This document shows, piece after piece, positions 1-10,273 of a stretch of DNA of 64,000 nucleotides. A model generated the notes under the pieces. It searched no databases. It was not told the origin of the DNA and was given only the letters and a program-made list of their open reading frames with translations. The stretch is taken from the NCBI GenBank assembly GCA_900618795.1, contig UYJD01000005.1, positions 899,644 to 963,643 on the forward strand, written 5' to 3'. The translations under genes were made by a program, and so were the position numbers. Within the stretch, counting starts at the first letter, position 1, and every line of letters starts with the position of its first letter. The stretch is from Cyanodermella asteris (taxonomy: Eukaryota; Ascomycota; Lecanoromycetes; Ostropales; Stictidaceae).

Positions 1-156
1 GAGTGGAAGCAGGAGCTTCAAACAATGCTGATGATGAATCTCAAGGCCGAGATCCAGTTGCTTGACGGGCGGCCAGAGGGTATCCTAGGTTGGTTGCAAG
101 CAAGGCTTGAGGTATGTGGGTCAGGCGATAACGCCGAGATGGACATGCTGGTGTAG
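1..156 (+). CDS. 3' end of an unidentified protein-coding gene (partial)
   Basis: From the first base, frame 1 stays open for 51 codons and ends at a TAG at 154-156. The residues look like real protein: an amphipathic, helix-like stretch rich in Leu, Met, Glu and Gln, containing LLDGRPEGILGWLQARLE, then a short acidic tail. The gene begins outside the window, so I cannot name it. It runs toward LCL2, which lies on the opposite strand about 150 bp away, so the two are convergent. A reading on the minus strand over the same bases is lower in quality. The last exon could also be a chance open frame, so confidence is moderate. Confidence 0.4.
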   Translation, partial: EWKQELQTMLMMNLKAEIQLLDGRPEGILGWLQARLEVCGSGDNAEMDMLV

Positions 157-306
157 GTCGGCTCGGTCAACCATTTGATCTCTCCATGCTCGGCAACATG
201 GGGACAAGAGAGATTTTGTCGTCTGAACATGTGTAATCATTTCGTTCGTCGCTATGCTCGATCCTGGCGCCATCCCAGGCTCTTCATATAATGATATTGC
301 GCGCTC

Positions 307-722
307 TCACAGCAGCCCTTTCCGGGCAAGTTCCACCTTCCGTGCCATCTCCCCAGCTTTGAAACCTCCCTTACTAGCGCATATCCTGGCACTTTCGCCG
401 AGCTCCACCTTATCTTCGCTATTCGGCCATTGACAAGGGCAGTGATGAGGGAACGCAACGCAAGCTAGCGTATCAGGGCAGAGATATTTGTCGCAGAATG
501 CTACTCCTGTCAGTCACAGCTTTGCGCAGTGGAAAGCCGTCACATACCTCCGTTATAGGTCTTCTGGTACCATTCCGAATCGCTTGGGACGTTCTGGGCC
601 TGCTGCTGCTGTTGATGTTGCTGCTGGCCACCACCGCCAAACATTTGGTCGAAGATATTGCCAAACTGTGCGGTGATCAGGGGCACCAGTAGGAGTAGGA
701 AGACCGTCACGAAGCGGAACAT
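307..722 (-). CDS. LCL2: Long chronological lifespan protein 2 (LCL2), ER quality-control factor
   Basis: Two exons: 722-548 and 500-307, with a 47-nt intron (501-547, GTATGT...GAGTAG), giving 122 aa. The ATG at 722 is chosen because it opens directly on a signal peptide ([19 protein letters not shown]). An in-frame ATG at 854 would add an unlike leader. After cleavage come [12 protein letters not shown], a Gln/His-rich run and [10 protein letters not shown], all hallmarks of the fungal Lcl2 family. Exon 2 supplies the conserved cysteine core ([31 protein letters not shown]) and the family ending ARKGLL. Yeast Lcl2 is linked genetically to ER-associated degradation and lifespan. Its biochemical role is unknown. 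Length and domain order are typical, so the gene looks intact. Confidence 0.93.
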
Positions 723-1376
723 CTTGTCGTCGCACGTGTCAAAGTTCGTGTATGGCGGTAGCGTAACGACAGAGTGTTTGAGTGTCAAGATCTCAGCCAT
801 GCGGAATCCGGGAGCACGGACCAAGCGTCCAGGGTCTCGCCATAAGACGAACAAAGCTATGCTGTTCGTTCCAGCTCTACTGACTCCTAAACCCAGGAAA
901 CAGGTATGGGGAGGTGTCAGGTACTTCTATGATGAAACGAGTTATCCGGCACTGTGGGCACTTGCGCTCGTCACGATTTGTGCCATCAAGAGATACGAAG
1001 GACATTCGGTAAATGGAATTAATTAGTGTCGGAAATATCACGACTCGAGAAATGGTGTTGCTCAATCAATTTTCTTGCGCCGTCTTTCCCCAACGTAAGT
1101 TTGTGAACAAGCACAAAAGAACACGCTTTCCAAGCGAGATCCGTGAACGTTCGTCGTCGTTGCAGCCGTCAAATTTACGGAGCATGAATATATCGAGAGC
1201 ACGGAGCATGAGTTTCCGAGTCCCTGATGACATCGCGGGCGGGCTCCGAAGCTTGAGCTGACCTGACAAGTTGGCTGAGCATCAGCCCACCACTAGCTTG
1301 TTTTCTGCCACTGATCCCTCTTGCGAGCAACATCAGCACAGTACGACGCCTACATCACCAAACCCCGACCATCAGC
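723..1376. other. Divergent intergenic region between LCL2 and the AMP-binding-like gene
   Basis: About 650 bp separate the two divergently transcribed starts. I see no further gene, no clear TATA element and no repeat. The last 100 bp before 1377 are rich in C and A and look like a fungal 5' UTR. Confidence 0.6.
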
Positions 1377-3023
1377 ATGTCTGAGTCAGGTTCGTTCGTA
1401 CAGCAACTGGACTCCCAGCTTGAGACGTTCTTTGCCGGCTGGAATGTCTACAGCACAGTACTGGTGGTTCTGACCATCGCCCTGGTCTTCTACCCTCTTT
1501 TCTTTGGTGTTGAACCCGACATTCACCCCTTCCTTCTCAGCCGACAAGCAGGTGGCACACCGGTGCGACAACCAGGCGAGTCTGCCGTGTTTCGCGGCTC
1601 CGATATCCCCCATGGCTATCCACTGCGCTCTGGCCTGAACGTCAAAGAGGATGGAGCTCCAATGTACGTGGCTGGCCGCGACGGCGACTTGCGAGACATC
1701 TGGAAGAAGGCTGTGAAAGGTGCTACATCAGGTCAATCATTCATCACCGTTCGTGGGAAAGAGGTTGCCGAACGACAGTCTGCCGCGATCTTGTCGAAAG
1801 AGCTGAATGCAATTGGTCGCCATCTACAATCTAAGGCTGTGACCAAGGTCGCGGTCTGCCTGCACAATTCCTCCGAGCTCCTTGCGGCTCTCTTTGCTGG
1901 ATCCTTCTTCAACTTTTCTGTCGTTCTTGTTTCGCCTTCGAGGTGGTCGCCCGACGAGATTGCGAGCATCATCAAGTTCTCCCACGCTGACGCTTTCATC
2001 GGCCCCGCTGGATTGTTGCCTCCGTCACACGCTCACGAACCTGGCCTCAAGACTGTCGTCTGGGTTGTTGAACCTTCCAGCCGCCATGTCGACTTTGCAC
2101 AGACCGCTACACCAAATTCGGTTCAATGGCACGACATTGTGGACCAGGCTCCTGACGCAGCGCTCCCGGCGGATTCCTCTGACCCGCTGCCTAAAGTGAT
2201 TACTGTACATGCAAAGTCTACCACCAGTGGCCTGACTGTCCCGGCTCTAGTGGAATATTCTCAAACCCACATGGTTGCGGCCGTTGGTGCACAATTAGGT
2301 GCGCTGCCTCGCCTGCACACCATACAACCCACAGATGTCATTCTGTCCCTCGAATCTTTGGCCGACACATACCCGCTGGTTCTTACTCTTGCAGCGCTTT
2401 ATGCTGGAGCTTCCGTCGCTCTGCTCTCGTCAGCAGGTGGTGCCAAGGTCGATTTTGATCTTGCGTTTGCGGCAAGGGGCCTGACCCCGAGCATTCTCAT
2501 CGCATCTTCGGCGACCATGGCTCGCGCTCATGCAAACAAGATTGCGGGCACCAATGGCGTATTGGGCAAGTTTAGACACAACAGTCACGCGCGGGCCCTT
2601 GCTTCCGGAACCATGAAGCTGGTGGATCAGGTGCCTAATCGACCATTCTCGCGACTGATTTATATTTCGGATTCGCCTAGTTGGGCTGACAATGTACCTT
2701 TGACCGCATCGGAATTGACCGACCTTCGAATTTTGACCAGGAGCCGAATCATCTATTCGTTGGTCGTCCCGGAGGTTGCTGGAGCGATTGCTCAGACACA
2801 CATGCTCGACTACAGGGCTGGCCCAAGCTCAGCCAAACGGAATCATTTCGGACCGCCCCTGAGTGCCGTGGAATTGAAGGTTGTCGATACTGCTGCGGTC
2901 AAACTTGGTGATCACGATGTGAGGGGTGAGCTTGTGGTCACCGGTCCAGCGGTCATTGGAAGTGAGTTCCGGACTGGTATCAATGCCCAGATCAGAGACG
3001 ATGGCACCCTGGCGCTCATATGA
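1377..3023 (+). CDS. Membrane-anchored AMP-dependent synthetase/ligase-like protein, probably non-catalytic
   Basis: Single-exon, 548 aa. Residues 22-44 form a hydrophobic segment (VYSTVLVVLTIALVFYPLFF), so it is probably membrane-anchored. The rest follows the ANL (acyl-CoA synthetase) N-terminal fold: an acceptor-like start around 105-130, the conserved AVCLHNSSELLAALFAGSFF region, and the position of the P-loop. That P-loop, normally TSGTTGxPK, reads STTSGLTVPALVEYS here, and the usual YGxTE adenylate motif reads YSLVVPEVAG. The chain stops just after the region that should carry the GD motif, and there is no C-terminal catalytic-lysine subdomain. I infer a pseudoenzyme or lipid-binding scaffold. 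Homologues in other filamentous fungi are expected, so this is unlikely to be a local truncation. Substrate unknown. Confidence 0.7.
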   Translation: MSESGSFVQQLDSQLETFFAGWNVYSTVLVVLTIALVFYPLFFGVEPDIHPFLLSRQAGGTPVRQPGESAVFRGSDIPHGYPLRSGLNVKEDGAPMYVAGRDGDLRDIWKKAVKGATSGQSFITVRGKEVAERQSAAILSKELNAIGRHLQSKAVTKVAVCLHNSSELLAALFAGSFFNFSVVLVSPSRWSPDEIASIIKFSHADAFIGPAGLLPPSHAHEPGLKTVVWVVEPSSRHVDFAQTATPNSVQWHDIVDQAPDAALPADSSDPLPKVITVHAKSTTSGLTVPALVEYSQTHMVAAVGAQLGALPRLHTIQPTDVILSLESLADTYPLVLTLAALYAGASVALLSSAGGAKVDFDLAFAARGLTPSILIASSATMARAHANKIAGTNGVLGKFRHNSHARALASGTMKLVDQVPNRPFSRLIYISDSPSWADNVPLTASELTDLRILTRSRIIYSLVVPEVAGAIAQTHMLDYRAGPSSAKRNHFGPPLSAVELKVVDTAAVKLGDHDVRGELVVTGPAVIGSEFRTGINAQIRDDGTLALI

Positions 3024-3309
3024 TATCGCTGAGATCGAGACTCACAGAGCTTCAAGATCATGCTGAACGATATGATGACACACGTAAAAACGTGTTCTCG
3101 TTGATTGAGTTTGTGCAGAGTGAACTCTGGCGTGAACGTATCCCATCCGTGTCGGTCACATCGTGGTAGAATATTGTACATCATCTCCATCTCCTCGCCG
3201 TGTTAGCAAGACCTGTATCCTGATAAACCGCTCTAAATGCTGAAAATAAGACCCTCAACACCTGCTACCTTGGAACTCATACGCCGCCCATCCGAGTCTT
3301 TGTATATCG

Positions 3310-3959
3310 CTATCGCTTCTCGAAATCGCTCTTCTGAAGATTCCTCGTCATGCTGGGCAGCTTCACTACCAGCCCGTCCAGCGTTTTAGTCATCTTGACC
3401 TGGCAACCGAGCCGACTCGTTTCGGTAAGGCCGAAAGCGAGGTCGAGCATGTCATTCTCGTCATCATCTGGCTCCTCCATCTTATCGTATAGATCCGAGT
3501 CCTCGACTATTACGTGGCACGTGCTGCATGCGCAAGACCCGCCACACGCACCCTCCATCTCGAGATCGTTCGCCTGCGCAATGTCGAGTAGATTGTCGCC
3601 TTCCGCTACTTCAAAGTCGTGGCGTTGCCCTTGCTGGTCGATAAAAGATACATGGAGCCTGGTTCGAGTCAGCTTGCGGAAACATGGGATGCGCCGAGTG
3701 AGTGGTAGACCTACTCTTCACCGGGCTTCGGAGGATCGATATGGCCATGTCGTTGTATTGTCGTGCTTGTGAATGTTCGCTTTGACAGTACTGTGAGCCC
3801 GCTAGACCCCGTCCGTCTTGGGAGCGAGGCCCAGGTACTCGGTGAGCATGACTGTAGTGATTGCGAACCGTAGGAAATGTCGCTCGCCGACCGGACGCCG
3901 CCGGCTTGCGTCTGTCGTAAGTATCGCGAAGCGCGAATGAGCGAACGACTAAAAGACAT
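3310..3959 (-). CDS. YAH1: Mitochondrial [2Fe-2S] ferredoxin, adrenodoxin type (YAH1)
   Basis: Two exons, 3959-3715 and 3658-3310, with a 56-nt intron (3659-3714), encode 197 aa from MSFSRSLIRASRYL. The first ~85 residues are rich in Arg and Ser without acidic residues, as in a mitochondrial presequence. The ferredoxin domain runs from LHVSFIDQQGQ to LVVKLP. Four cluster ligands are visible: Cys-x5-Cys-x2-Cys in GACGGSCACSTC, and the fourth in RLGCQV. The acidic helix DKMEEPDDDENDMLDLAFGL is the partner-docking face typical of adrenodoxins. Yah1 passes electrons from ferredoxin reductase to Fe-S cluster assembly and heme A synthesis, and is essential in yeast. An in-frame ATG at 4028 could add 23 residues. 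I prefer the shorter form because it starts directly on the presequence. Confidence 0.93.
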
Positions 3960-4215
3960 TAAGAACGAATACTGAGTTTCGTAAGAGCGTAAGTGAGACT
4001 GGACGTGAAACTGGGACAATTCGTGCACGGCGTGGAAGAATATTTCGGTGATGACGCCGGCAAAAGAAGCTTCGCTGGTTTAAGGTAAGTAGTCCGTCCG
4101 AAGCTCCGCTCCGCATGTCTGCCGAACCGGTATCTTTTCCCTCACCAAGTGCTGCATCGCTACCTGCCAGTACCATCTCAGCCCATCGATCGCGGGACTG
4201 CGCAACGACCGCGCC

Positions 4216-5801
4216 ATGGCGACATCTCGAGACGGTGTCAATCCGTTACGACCTTATCACATACCGGTGGCTCCGGAGCCGGTCGCCGCACCGAAGCAGA
4301 ATGCATCGTCGACCAGCGAGCCGCGGCGAGCGCGGGCTTCGGCAGCCAGCAATTTGGGCTCGTCGGCGCGCGACATGCTCTCTGATCTGGATTACTCCGA
4401 CTACTTGAACGATGCGTCCCCTTCGTTTGCGGAGGTGCTGAAGAACCTGGCGGATCAGGGGTTGTGGAAATATACCAGCGTGCTGCTCGCCCAGCCGTTT
4501 GATGTTGCGAAGACGGTGCTGCAGGTGCAGCTTACGAGTGCGGTCGAAGAGGTGAAGGATGTACAGACGAAAACCAGCCGGCCGACGCGAAGGGAATCGC
4601 GGCAGCTATATGTGAGCTGTGGCACCTTTGGGCGAATAAGGAGGAGAAGCTAATACAAGGGCAGCTCGAAGATGAAGATTCAGGTGACGATTCGTCGTCG
4701 TATTTCACGTCCAACGCACCTCTATCACCAAGAACTCCTAGGACACCAAGATTTAATCGTCGACAGTCATCTGCAAGGTCAGCATCGCCAGAAACACCAA
4801 GCGTATCCTCCAGAAAGTCCTCAGCGCACACCGTTGCCTTAAGATCGGTATCGTCCCTCACATCTACACTCTCCTATCTATGGCAGACAGAGGGCGCCTG
4901 GGGCGTATGGAAAGGGACGAACAGTACGTTCATTCACAATGTGCTGCTCTCGTCACTCACCACCTTTCTACGATCTCTTCTCTGCGCCGTTCTGACCCTT
5001 CCCGACCCATCTTCACCTGCGACATCTACAGCTGTTCCTGGCGGACTTGACATTCTCTCCTCTCCATCTCCATTTGGATCTCTTTTCGCTGCAACAGCTG
5101 CTTCTGCTTTTGCCGCCATAATCCTTGCACCGGTGGACATTGCAAGAACACGCTTAATGCTTACTCCGTCTACTCATCCTCCCCGCACTTTACCCGCGAC
5201 GCTGAAAAGCCTCAGTTCGTGGATGATGCCCGCGAATCTGGCTTCTGCAACCATATTACATGGTTCGTTGCCGACACTGATATCAGCATCCACTCCGCTG
5301 TTTTGCAGATCTAGGCTGGGCATAGACCCGGTGCTGACTCCTACTCCATATGCTGTGGCTGTCTTTACGTCACAAGCGCTTGAGATAGCTGTTCGCATGC
5401 CGGTGGAGACTGTGCTGAGGCGGGGACAAATTGGTCATATTATTGAGCAAGAGAATAGAAATTATGATGCGACAAGCGGGCGAAAGGGCAAGCAAGATCG
5501 GTCACCAACCCGAGACAGCATCGAGACTGTCGTCCCCGTTGGACCGTACAGGGGTATGATCGGCACCATGTTCAATATCGCATTCGAAGAAGGCGAGCGA
5601 GGCAGCAAGACAGAGCAGGCTAAAGACCAATTGGCGCGGGCGACCGGCAAGGCCGACGCCGTAAGACCTCAAACTCAAAGGAAGCGCAAAGGTCAAGGTA
5701 TCGAGGGTCTCTATCGCGGTTGGAGAGTCGGCGCTTGGGGGCTTCTTGGTGTTTGGGGCGCGAATATGCTAGGAGGACCCGGCAAAGGTGGAGAATTCTA
5801 A
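4216..5801 (+). CDS. UGO1: Mitochondrial outer-membrane fusion factor Ugo1 (carrier-like)
   Basis: Opens MATSRDGVNPLRPYHIP, the characteristic Ugo1 start, and carries modified carrier-family signatures: PFDVAKTVLQ, then PVDIARTRLM and PVETVLRRGQ (P-x-D/E-x-x-K/R). The central conserved stretch WGVWKGTNSTFIHN lies before the second. The frame changes between 4525 and 4590. A 53-nt GT...AG intron at 4525-4577 (CAG|gtgcag...aaccag|CCG) restores it exactly and gives 510 aa, near the usual length. A single-base sequencing error is the alternative. An acidic, serine/arginine-rich low-complexity loop (about residues 125-205) precedes the second repeat. Ugo1 links the fusion GTPases Fzo1 and Mgm1 on the outer membrane. 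The gene diverges from YAH1, 256 bp away. Confidence 0.85.
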
Positions 5802-7357
5802 TGTCTCACGCAGACCGGATTGATGCTGTTTTTGTTCATGATGAGCGTGGCGTTGGTGGCGCGAACTTGGCAGATGGTGGCGCTGGTACCTGCAAAGCTC
5901 CTCTACTCAACCCTACCTGGTTCTAGGTAACTCGTGTACCACGGAGTCAGACCGTCTCCGCACTAGACTGCAAATATTGTTACACGCGTGAGCACAGCTC
6001 TTTCGACACTCGATGCCGCCGAGCCTGACAATTACCGGTTTGTGGCTACGATGTGTCAATGGTGTAACAAATCCATTATCAAGGCTTCTGTCGGCAGGCC
6101 TTTATGAGCAAAGGTCACGCTCGGCCGGAGTGTATCCGCGCACTTGCGTTTAGCGTGTGCATTAGCTCGTCTTGAACCAAAGGACGCGCCTGCACTGTGC
6201 AGCAGCAGATCACGAGGAATGCTTCACCCCATCGTAAATCGTCGACAAAGAGCTTGACACTGTACTACATCGGTAAAGCCAGCAGCTTGGAGTCCCACAC
6301 GTGGATTCAGGTACGGCGTTGCACAAAGGCCTCGGCCATGGGAGCGAAAGGGGCAAAGAAATCAAATTGTTAGCAGGATCGCTGCTTGCGGCAACTCTCG
6401 TCGACCTGCGCATGCCTCCATGTTTCTGCAGATCTGATGTGGCCAAGAAGAAGACTTTCTTGGCCATCCAAGTCCTCAATCTCTGGGTCACCACTCCGAA
6501 GTATCTGCTACTGTACATATGCCTTAATAGTCGAAAAGCTTCGAAAACGTTGGCCGATGGTTCGCCCGAGGACCATGCCCACGGTAAAGCGATCGACAAC
6601 ACGTAAGTGTATTTGATCAACGCCATGCCTTTTCATCTTTGTTCCTTCCACCTGCCGTTTTGCTTTTGCAAAATAGATCATGATCTCAAGCCACATGGTC
6701 ATTCAAAAACAATTCGCGGGGTTTTTCTGCTTGCGGCAGCTCCTCTCGGTGCCATTCGGTGGGGCTAAGACATGTATCCAAAATTGTCTGTCCTGTGCCG
6801 CTGGCATGGACAATGAAAGCGATGAGTGAACGCGACCTGACAGGCCCACTCCAAATCGCCATGGCTTGATCTTTGGAGGTGTAAAGTGCCGACAAAAAGA
6901 CTTTTGGCGGGTTTCAAAAGCACATTGAGTCGATGATCGACACCAACGAGCTGGACGAATCAGGAAATCGTTTGACTCCATAGTCTATCTGTCTTTAAGC
7001 TTTGAAGCTCTTTGTAGTCTAATCTGGTGGTGGGTTTTACCATGTCAGCCTTCGATCTATATCCTGTTAGGATGCCGTTCGCAGCGCTCACCTCGAGCTC
7101 AATCATGGTGCCAGAGGCTTTGCCTGTACCTATCCACTCAGATGGAACTTTTCGCGAAGCCACCAACGACAATGGAGACCAAACGCCATGCGATCTGCTT
7201 ATCGAGGCAATACGAGGCAACGCGGGCGACAGGAGTGTATAACATGAAGCTGCGTTCCCACTATTCAAGTTCTCAGTGCTTCAAGCGATCGTTAGAGGAC
7301 GCAAGGTGACATTTCTCCAACCCTCGACAAGCCTCTTCACCTGAAGCTGCCGACAAC
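5802..7357. other. Intergenic region, no supported gene
   Basis: About 1.55 kb between UGO1 and the WSC protein gene. Open frames here (for example 6301-6606 on plus and 6210-6626 on minus) overlap one another and have no recognisable protein features. No repeat, tRNA or terminal inverted repeat was seen. It presumably contains the promoter of the gene at 7358. Confidence 0.55.
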
Positions 7358-10273
7358 ATGGCCTCAACAATAGCTGCATCTGTTGTGGCTGGCCTTGCCC
7401 TGCTTCATGGTGCCGAAGCCTACTGGCGTATGCCTTGTGGCGTCATTCAGACCGGCCGCATCGACCCCATTATCAGTCCGGGCACCGTCTCTGGCCACGT
7501 CCACAAGATCGCAGGTCCACCAAGCATAGGTCCCAATTCGACCTACGACAGCCTCCAAGACAATCGTTGCACCAGTTGTCAGGTGCAGGCGGACAAGTCA
7601 GCATACTGGACTCCCCTGCTGTACTATCGCCATGCAAATGGCTCTTTCGAAGAGGTCGCCGCCGGGGGTATGACCGTCTATTACCTGGGTCGCGGAGAGA
7701 ACCAAACCAATATCCAGACCTTCCCTAAAGGCTTCAAGATGCTGTCTGGCGATCCTACTCTTCGTGCCTATGACAACAGCACGTACACATTCGGCGGCGT
7801 GAACGGTGTCATATACACTGGTGGACATTGCCAGACCGGAGACGGGACTTGCACGGGCGGAAAATTTGTTGACCGCACCGGTAAGAATGACCCTCCTGGG
7901 CCTGTCTTCAAAGGACGCCCAGTCTCCGACCGGGTGTCGTATGCCTGCCTCGATCAGAATGGACCGTATCCCCAAACGCCTTCAATGTCAAGGCTTGCCT
8001 GCTCCAACGGTCTTCGAGCTCAGATCCAATTTCCTTCTTGCTGGAATGGCGTCGACCTTTACAAGACCGACAATAGTCATGTGGCTTACCTCTCACAAAT
8101 TGATAACGGAATCTGTCCACCTACTCATCCGATTCTGTTCCCTCATCTGTTCTTTGAGGTCCTCTACAGTGTCACCACCATGTCTCAGGATGGCGGTGAA
8201 TTCGTCTTCGCAGAGGGGGATCCTACTGGATATTCTTTCCACGGTGACTTCTTGAATGGGTGGGATGAGGACGTACTGCAGGCAGCCATTGACCAGTGCG
8301 TCAACGTTGACAATGGTGGAGGTGTTGGCTCCTGCAAGCCATTCTTGCCTTCGCTCGATTACAACTCCGGGAGCAACTGTCCCGAGCAGCCCCCTCTCTT
8401 CGATGAGGCAGTCCACGGCATGATTGGCACGAAGCTGCCCGGTTGCATCAAGGTCACACCTGGTCCTCAACCTGCCTCTCTGAGCGACTTTGTTTGTCCA
8501 CCGGGCACACCATCGCCTACGATGAACACCACCTACAACTACGGCGGGGGCACACCGCCCAGCAACCCTGCCGTTGGTAGTGTCCAAAATGGGTACGCCT
8601 ATCTCGGCTGCTTCAACGACGATAGCCCCCACTCCTTCAGCCAAGCTTCTACCACCAGTGATTCCATGACCAACGAGTTCTGTCAATCTTTCTGTGCTAG
8701 CAAAAACATGCCACTCGCCGCCACCGAGTACGGACAGGAGTGCTACTGCGCGTACAATCTGAACTCGACCCTCAATGTCAAGGAGCCCTGCGATAACATG
8801 ATTTATGCCGGCAACTCAAGTCAATACTGCGGCGGCGGGCTCTCATTGAACCTCTGGAATAGCACGACCTACAAGGGCTCGTACAATCCGACTTTGCCCA
8901 CACCTGGCGCTTCTGCTGGCGGCGGATATACCTTCTTGGGCTGCGCCAGTGAGGCAACCAACACGCGCACTCTGAAGGTCGCATCGATCACGAACGCAAA
9001 CATGACGAACGACTATTGTGCGAGCTTTTGCGCGAGCAAGAACCTCCCGCTGTTTGGAACCGAGTACAGTGATGAGTGTTACTGCGGTTACGGCCTGACT
9101 GGAGACTCCAAGTTGGGTCAAGATGGCTGCAACATGCACTGCGCTGGAATTCCGCCGTCATCGAGCCCGCTCGCAAAGTGGGCCAATATCTGTGGTGGAA
9201 GCAGCAGACTGACCGTTTGGAATAACACTAACATCGGCACTGGTAGCTCATCCCCGCCGTCCTCTTCCTCGTCGTCGTCATCCTCGTCGTCCGCGAAGGC
9301 CTTGTCCTCAACTTCCACTTCGTTGCTGTCTTCAGCTTCGGCGAAGACTGTCGTCTCGGCTACCTCCTCAACTACTTCCAGTACTACCAGCAGTGAGTCT
9401 AAGTCCACAGTGATAACCTCAAGTGTCGTCAGTAGCCCTTCCAAGGCAGCTTCAAGTACGTCAAGCGTCGCCAGCGCCACGCCCAAGTCATCGGCCACAA
9501 CGTTAAGCGCCGCAAGCATTGGTCCGACGACTCTTGTAAGGGCAACGTCCACAACAGCATCGACTTCTACCACAGGGTCTGCGACTACTCTAGCACCTTC
9601 TGCTACTCTTGCAAACTCACCCTACGTCTATCTCGGCTGTGCTTCCGAAGCAGATTCCGGTCACGCCTTGAACGTCTCGAGCACCACGTCGTCCAACAAC
9701 ATGACCAACGACTACTGCGCATCATACTGCTCTTCCAAAGGACTTCCACTCTTCGGCACCGAGTACGGCTCCGAATGCTACTGCGGTAACACGCTCGCAA
9801 CAGGAGCAACGCTCGGCCAGACCGGCTGCACCAAATCCTGCTCCGGTGACATTAGCAATGTTCCCAAGTCACCATTCGCTTCAGCGCCGAACACGTGTGG
9901 TGGCAGCAGCAGGCTATCAGTCTGGAACAACACGCAGATCTCCGCGGTCGGCCCCATCAAGAATTTCACGCTCTCCAACGCCCAATGGTCGTACTCGGGC
10001 TGCTATCAGGAAGCGAGCAGCGGGCGTATTCTGTCGAATGCGTCGTGGAGCGGAAGCTCGGGCGTCAACGTGACGAGCTGTGCTGGCTTCTGCCAGACCA
10101 AGGGCTACAAGCTTGCGGGCATTGAGTATGCCGGAGAATGTTACTGCGGAAATTCGATGGCGAATGGCGGTGTCAAGGCGGACGAGTGGACTTGCAATAT
10201 GCAGTGCAATGGTGACCAGAGCTCGTGGTGCGGTGGAAGCAGCAGACTGAGCGTGTACGCTTTGAGCTCGTGA
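7358..10273 (+). CDS. Secreted DUF1996 protein with four WSC domains
   Basis: Single-exon, 971 aa. Signal peptide MASTIAASVVAGLALLHGAEA is followed by the DUF1996 start YWRMPCGVIQTGRIDPI and the GTVSGHVHKIAG motif. DUF1996 covers about residues 22-290. Four cysteine-rich WSC modules follow at about 411-505, 521-625, 755-860 and 876-968, each with the pattern LGC...FC...GTEYxxECYCG...CGGSSRLSVW. A Ser/Thr-rich linker (about 630-752), with runs of serine codons, separates the second and third modules and is probably heavily O-glycosylated. WSC modules bind glycans or the wall. DUF1996 function is not established. There is no C-terminal hydrophobic tail, so the protein should be secreted or wall-bound rather than GPI-anchored. 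The WSC modules resemble each other closely, suggesting internal duplication. Confidence 0.9.
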   Translation: MASTIAASVVAGLALLHGAEAYWRMPCGVIQTGRIDPIISPGTVSGHVHKIAGPPSIGPNSTYDSLQDNRCTSCQVQADKSAYWTPLLYYRHANGSFEEVAAGGMTVYYLGRGENQTNIQTFPKGFKMLSGDPTLRAYDNSTYTFGGVNGVIYTGGHCQTGDGTCTGGKFVDRTGKNDPPGPVFKGRPVSDRVSYACLDQNGPYPQTPSMSRLACSNGLRAQIQFPSCWNGVDLYKTDNSHVAYLSQIDNGICPPTHPILFPHLFFEVLYSVTTMSQDGGEFVFAEGDPTGYSFHGDFLNGWDEDVLQAAIDQCVNVDNGGGVGSCKPFLPSLDYNSGSNCPEQPPLFDEAVHGMIGTKLPGCIKVTPGPQPASLSDFVCPPGTPSPTMNTTYNYGGGTPPSNPAVGSVQNGYAYLGCFNDDSPHSFSQASTTSDSMTNEFCQSFCASKNMPLAATEYGQECYCAYNLNSTLNVKEPCDNMIYAGNSSQYCGGGLSLNLWNSTTYKGSYNPTLPTPGASAGGGYTFLGCASEATNTRTLKVASITNANMTNDYCASFCASKNLPLFGTEYSDECYCGYGLTGDSKLGQDGCNMHCAGIPPSSSPLAKWANICGGSSRLTVWNNTNIGTGSSSPPSSSSSSSSSSSAKALSSTSTSLLSSASAKTVVSATSSTTSSTTSSESKSTVITSSVVSSPSKAASSTSSVASATPKSSATTLSAASIGPTTLVRATSTTASTSTTGSATTLAPSATLANSPYVYLGCASEADSGHALNVSSTTSSNNMTNDYCASYCSSKGLPLFGTEYGSECYCGNTLATGATLGQTGCTKSCSGDISNVPKSPFASAPNTCGGSSRLSVWNNTQISAVGPIKNFTLSNAQWSYSGCYQEASSGRILSNASWSGSSGVNVTSCAGFCQTKGYKLAGIEYAGECYCGNSMANGGVKADEWTCNMQCNGDQSSWCGGSSRLSVYALSS

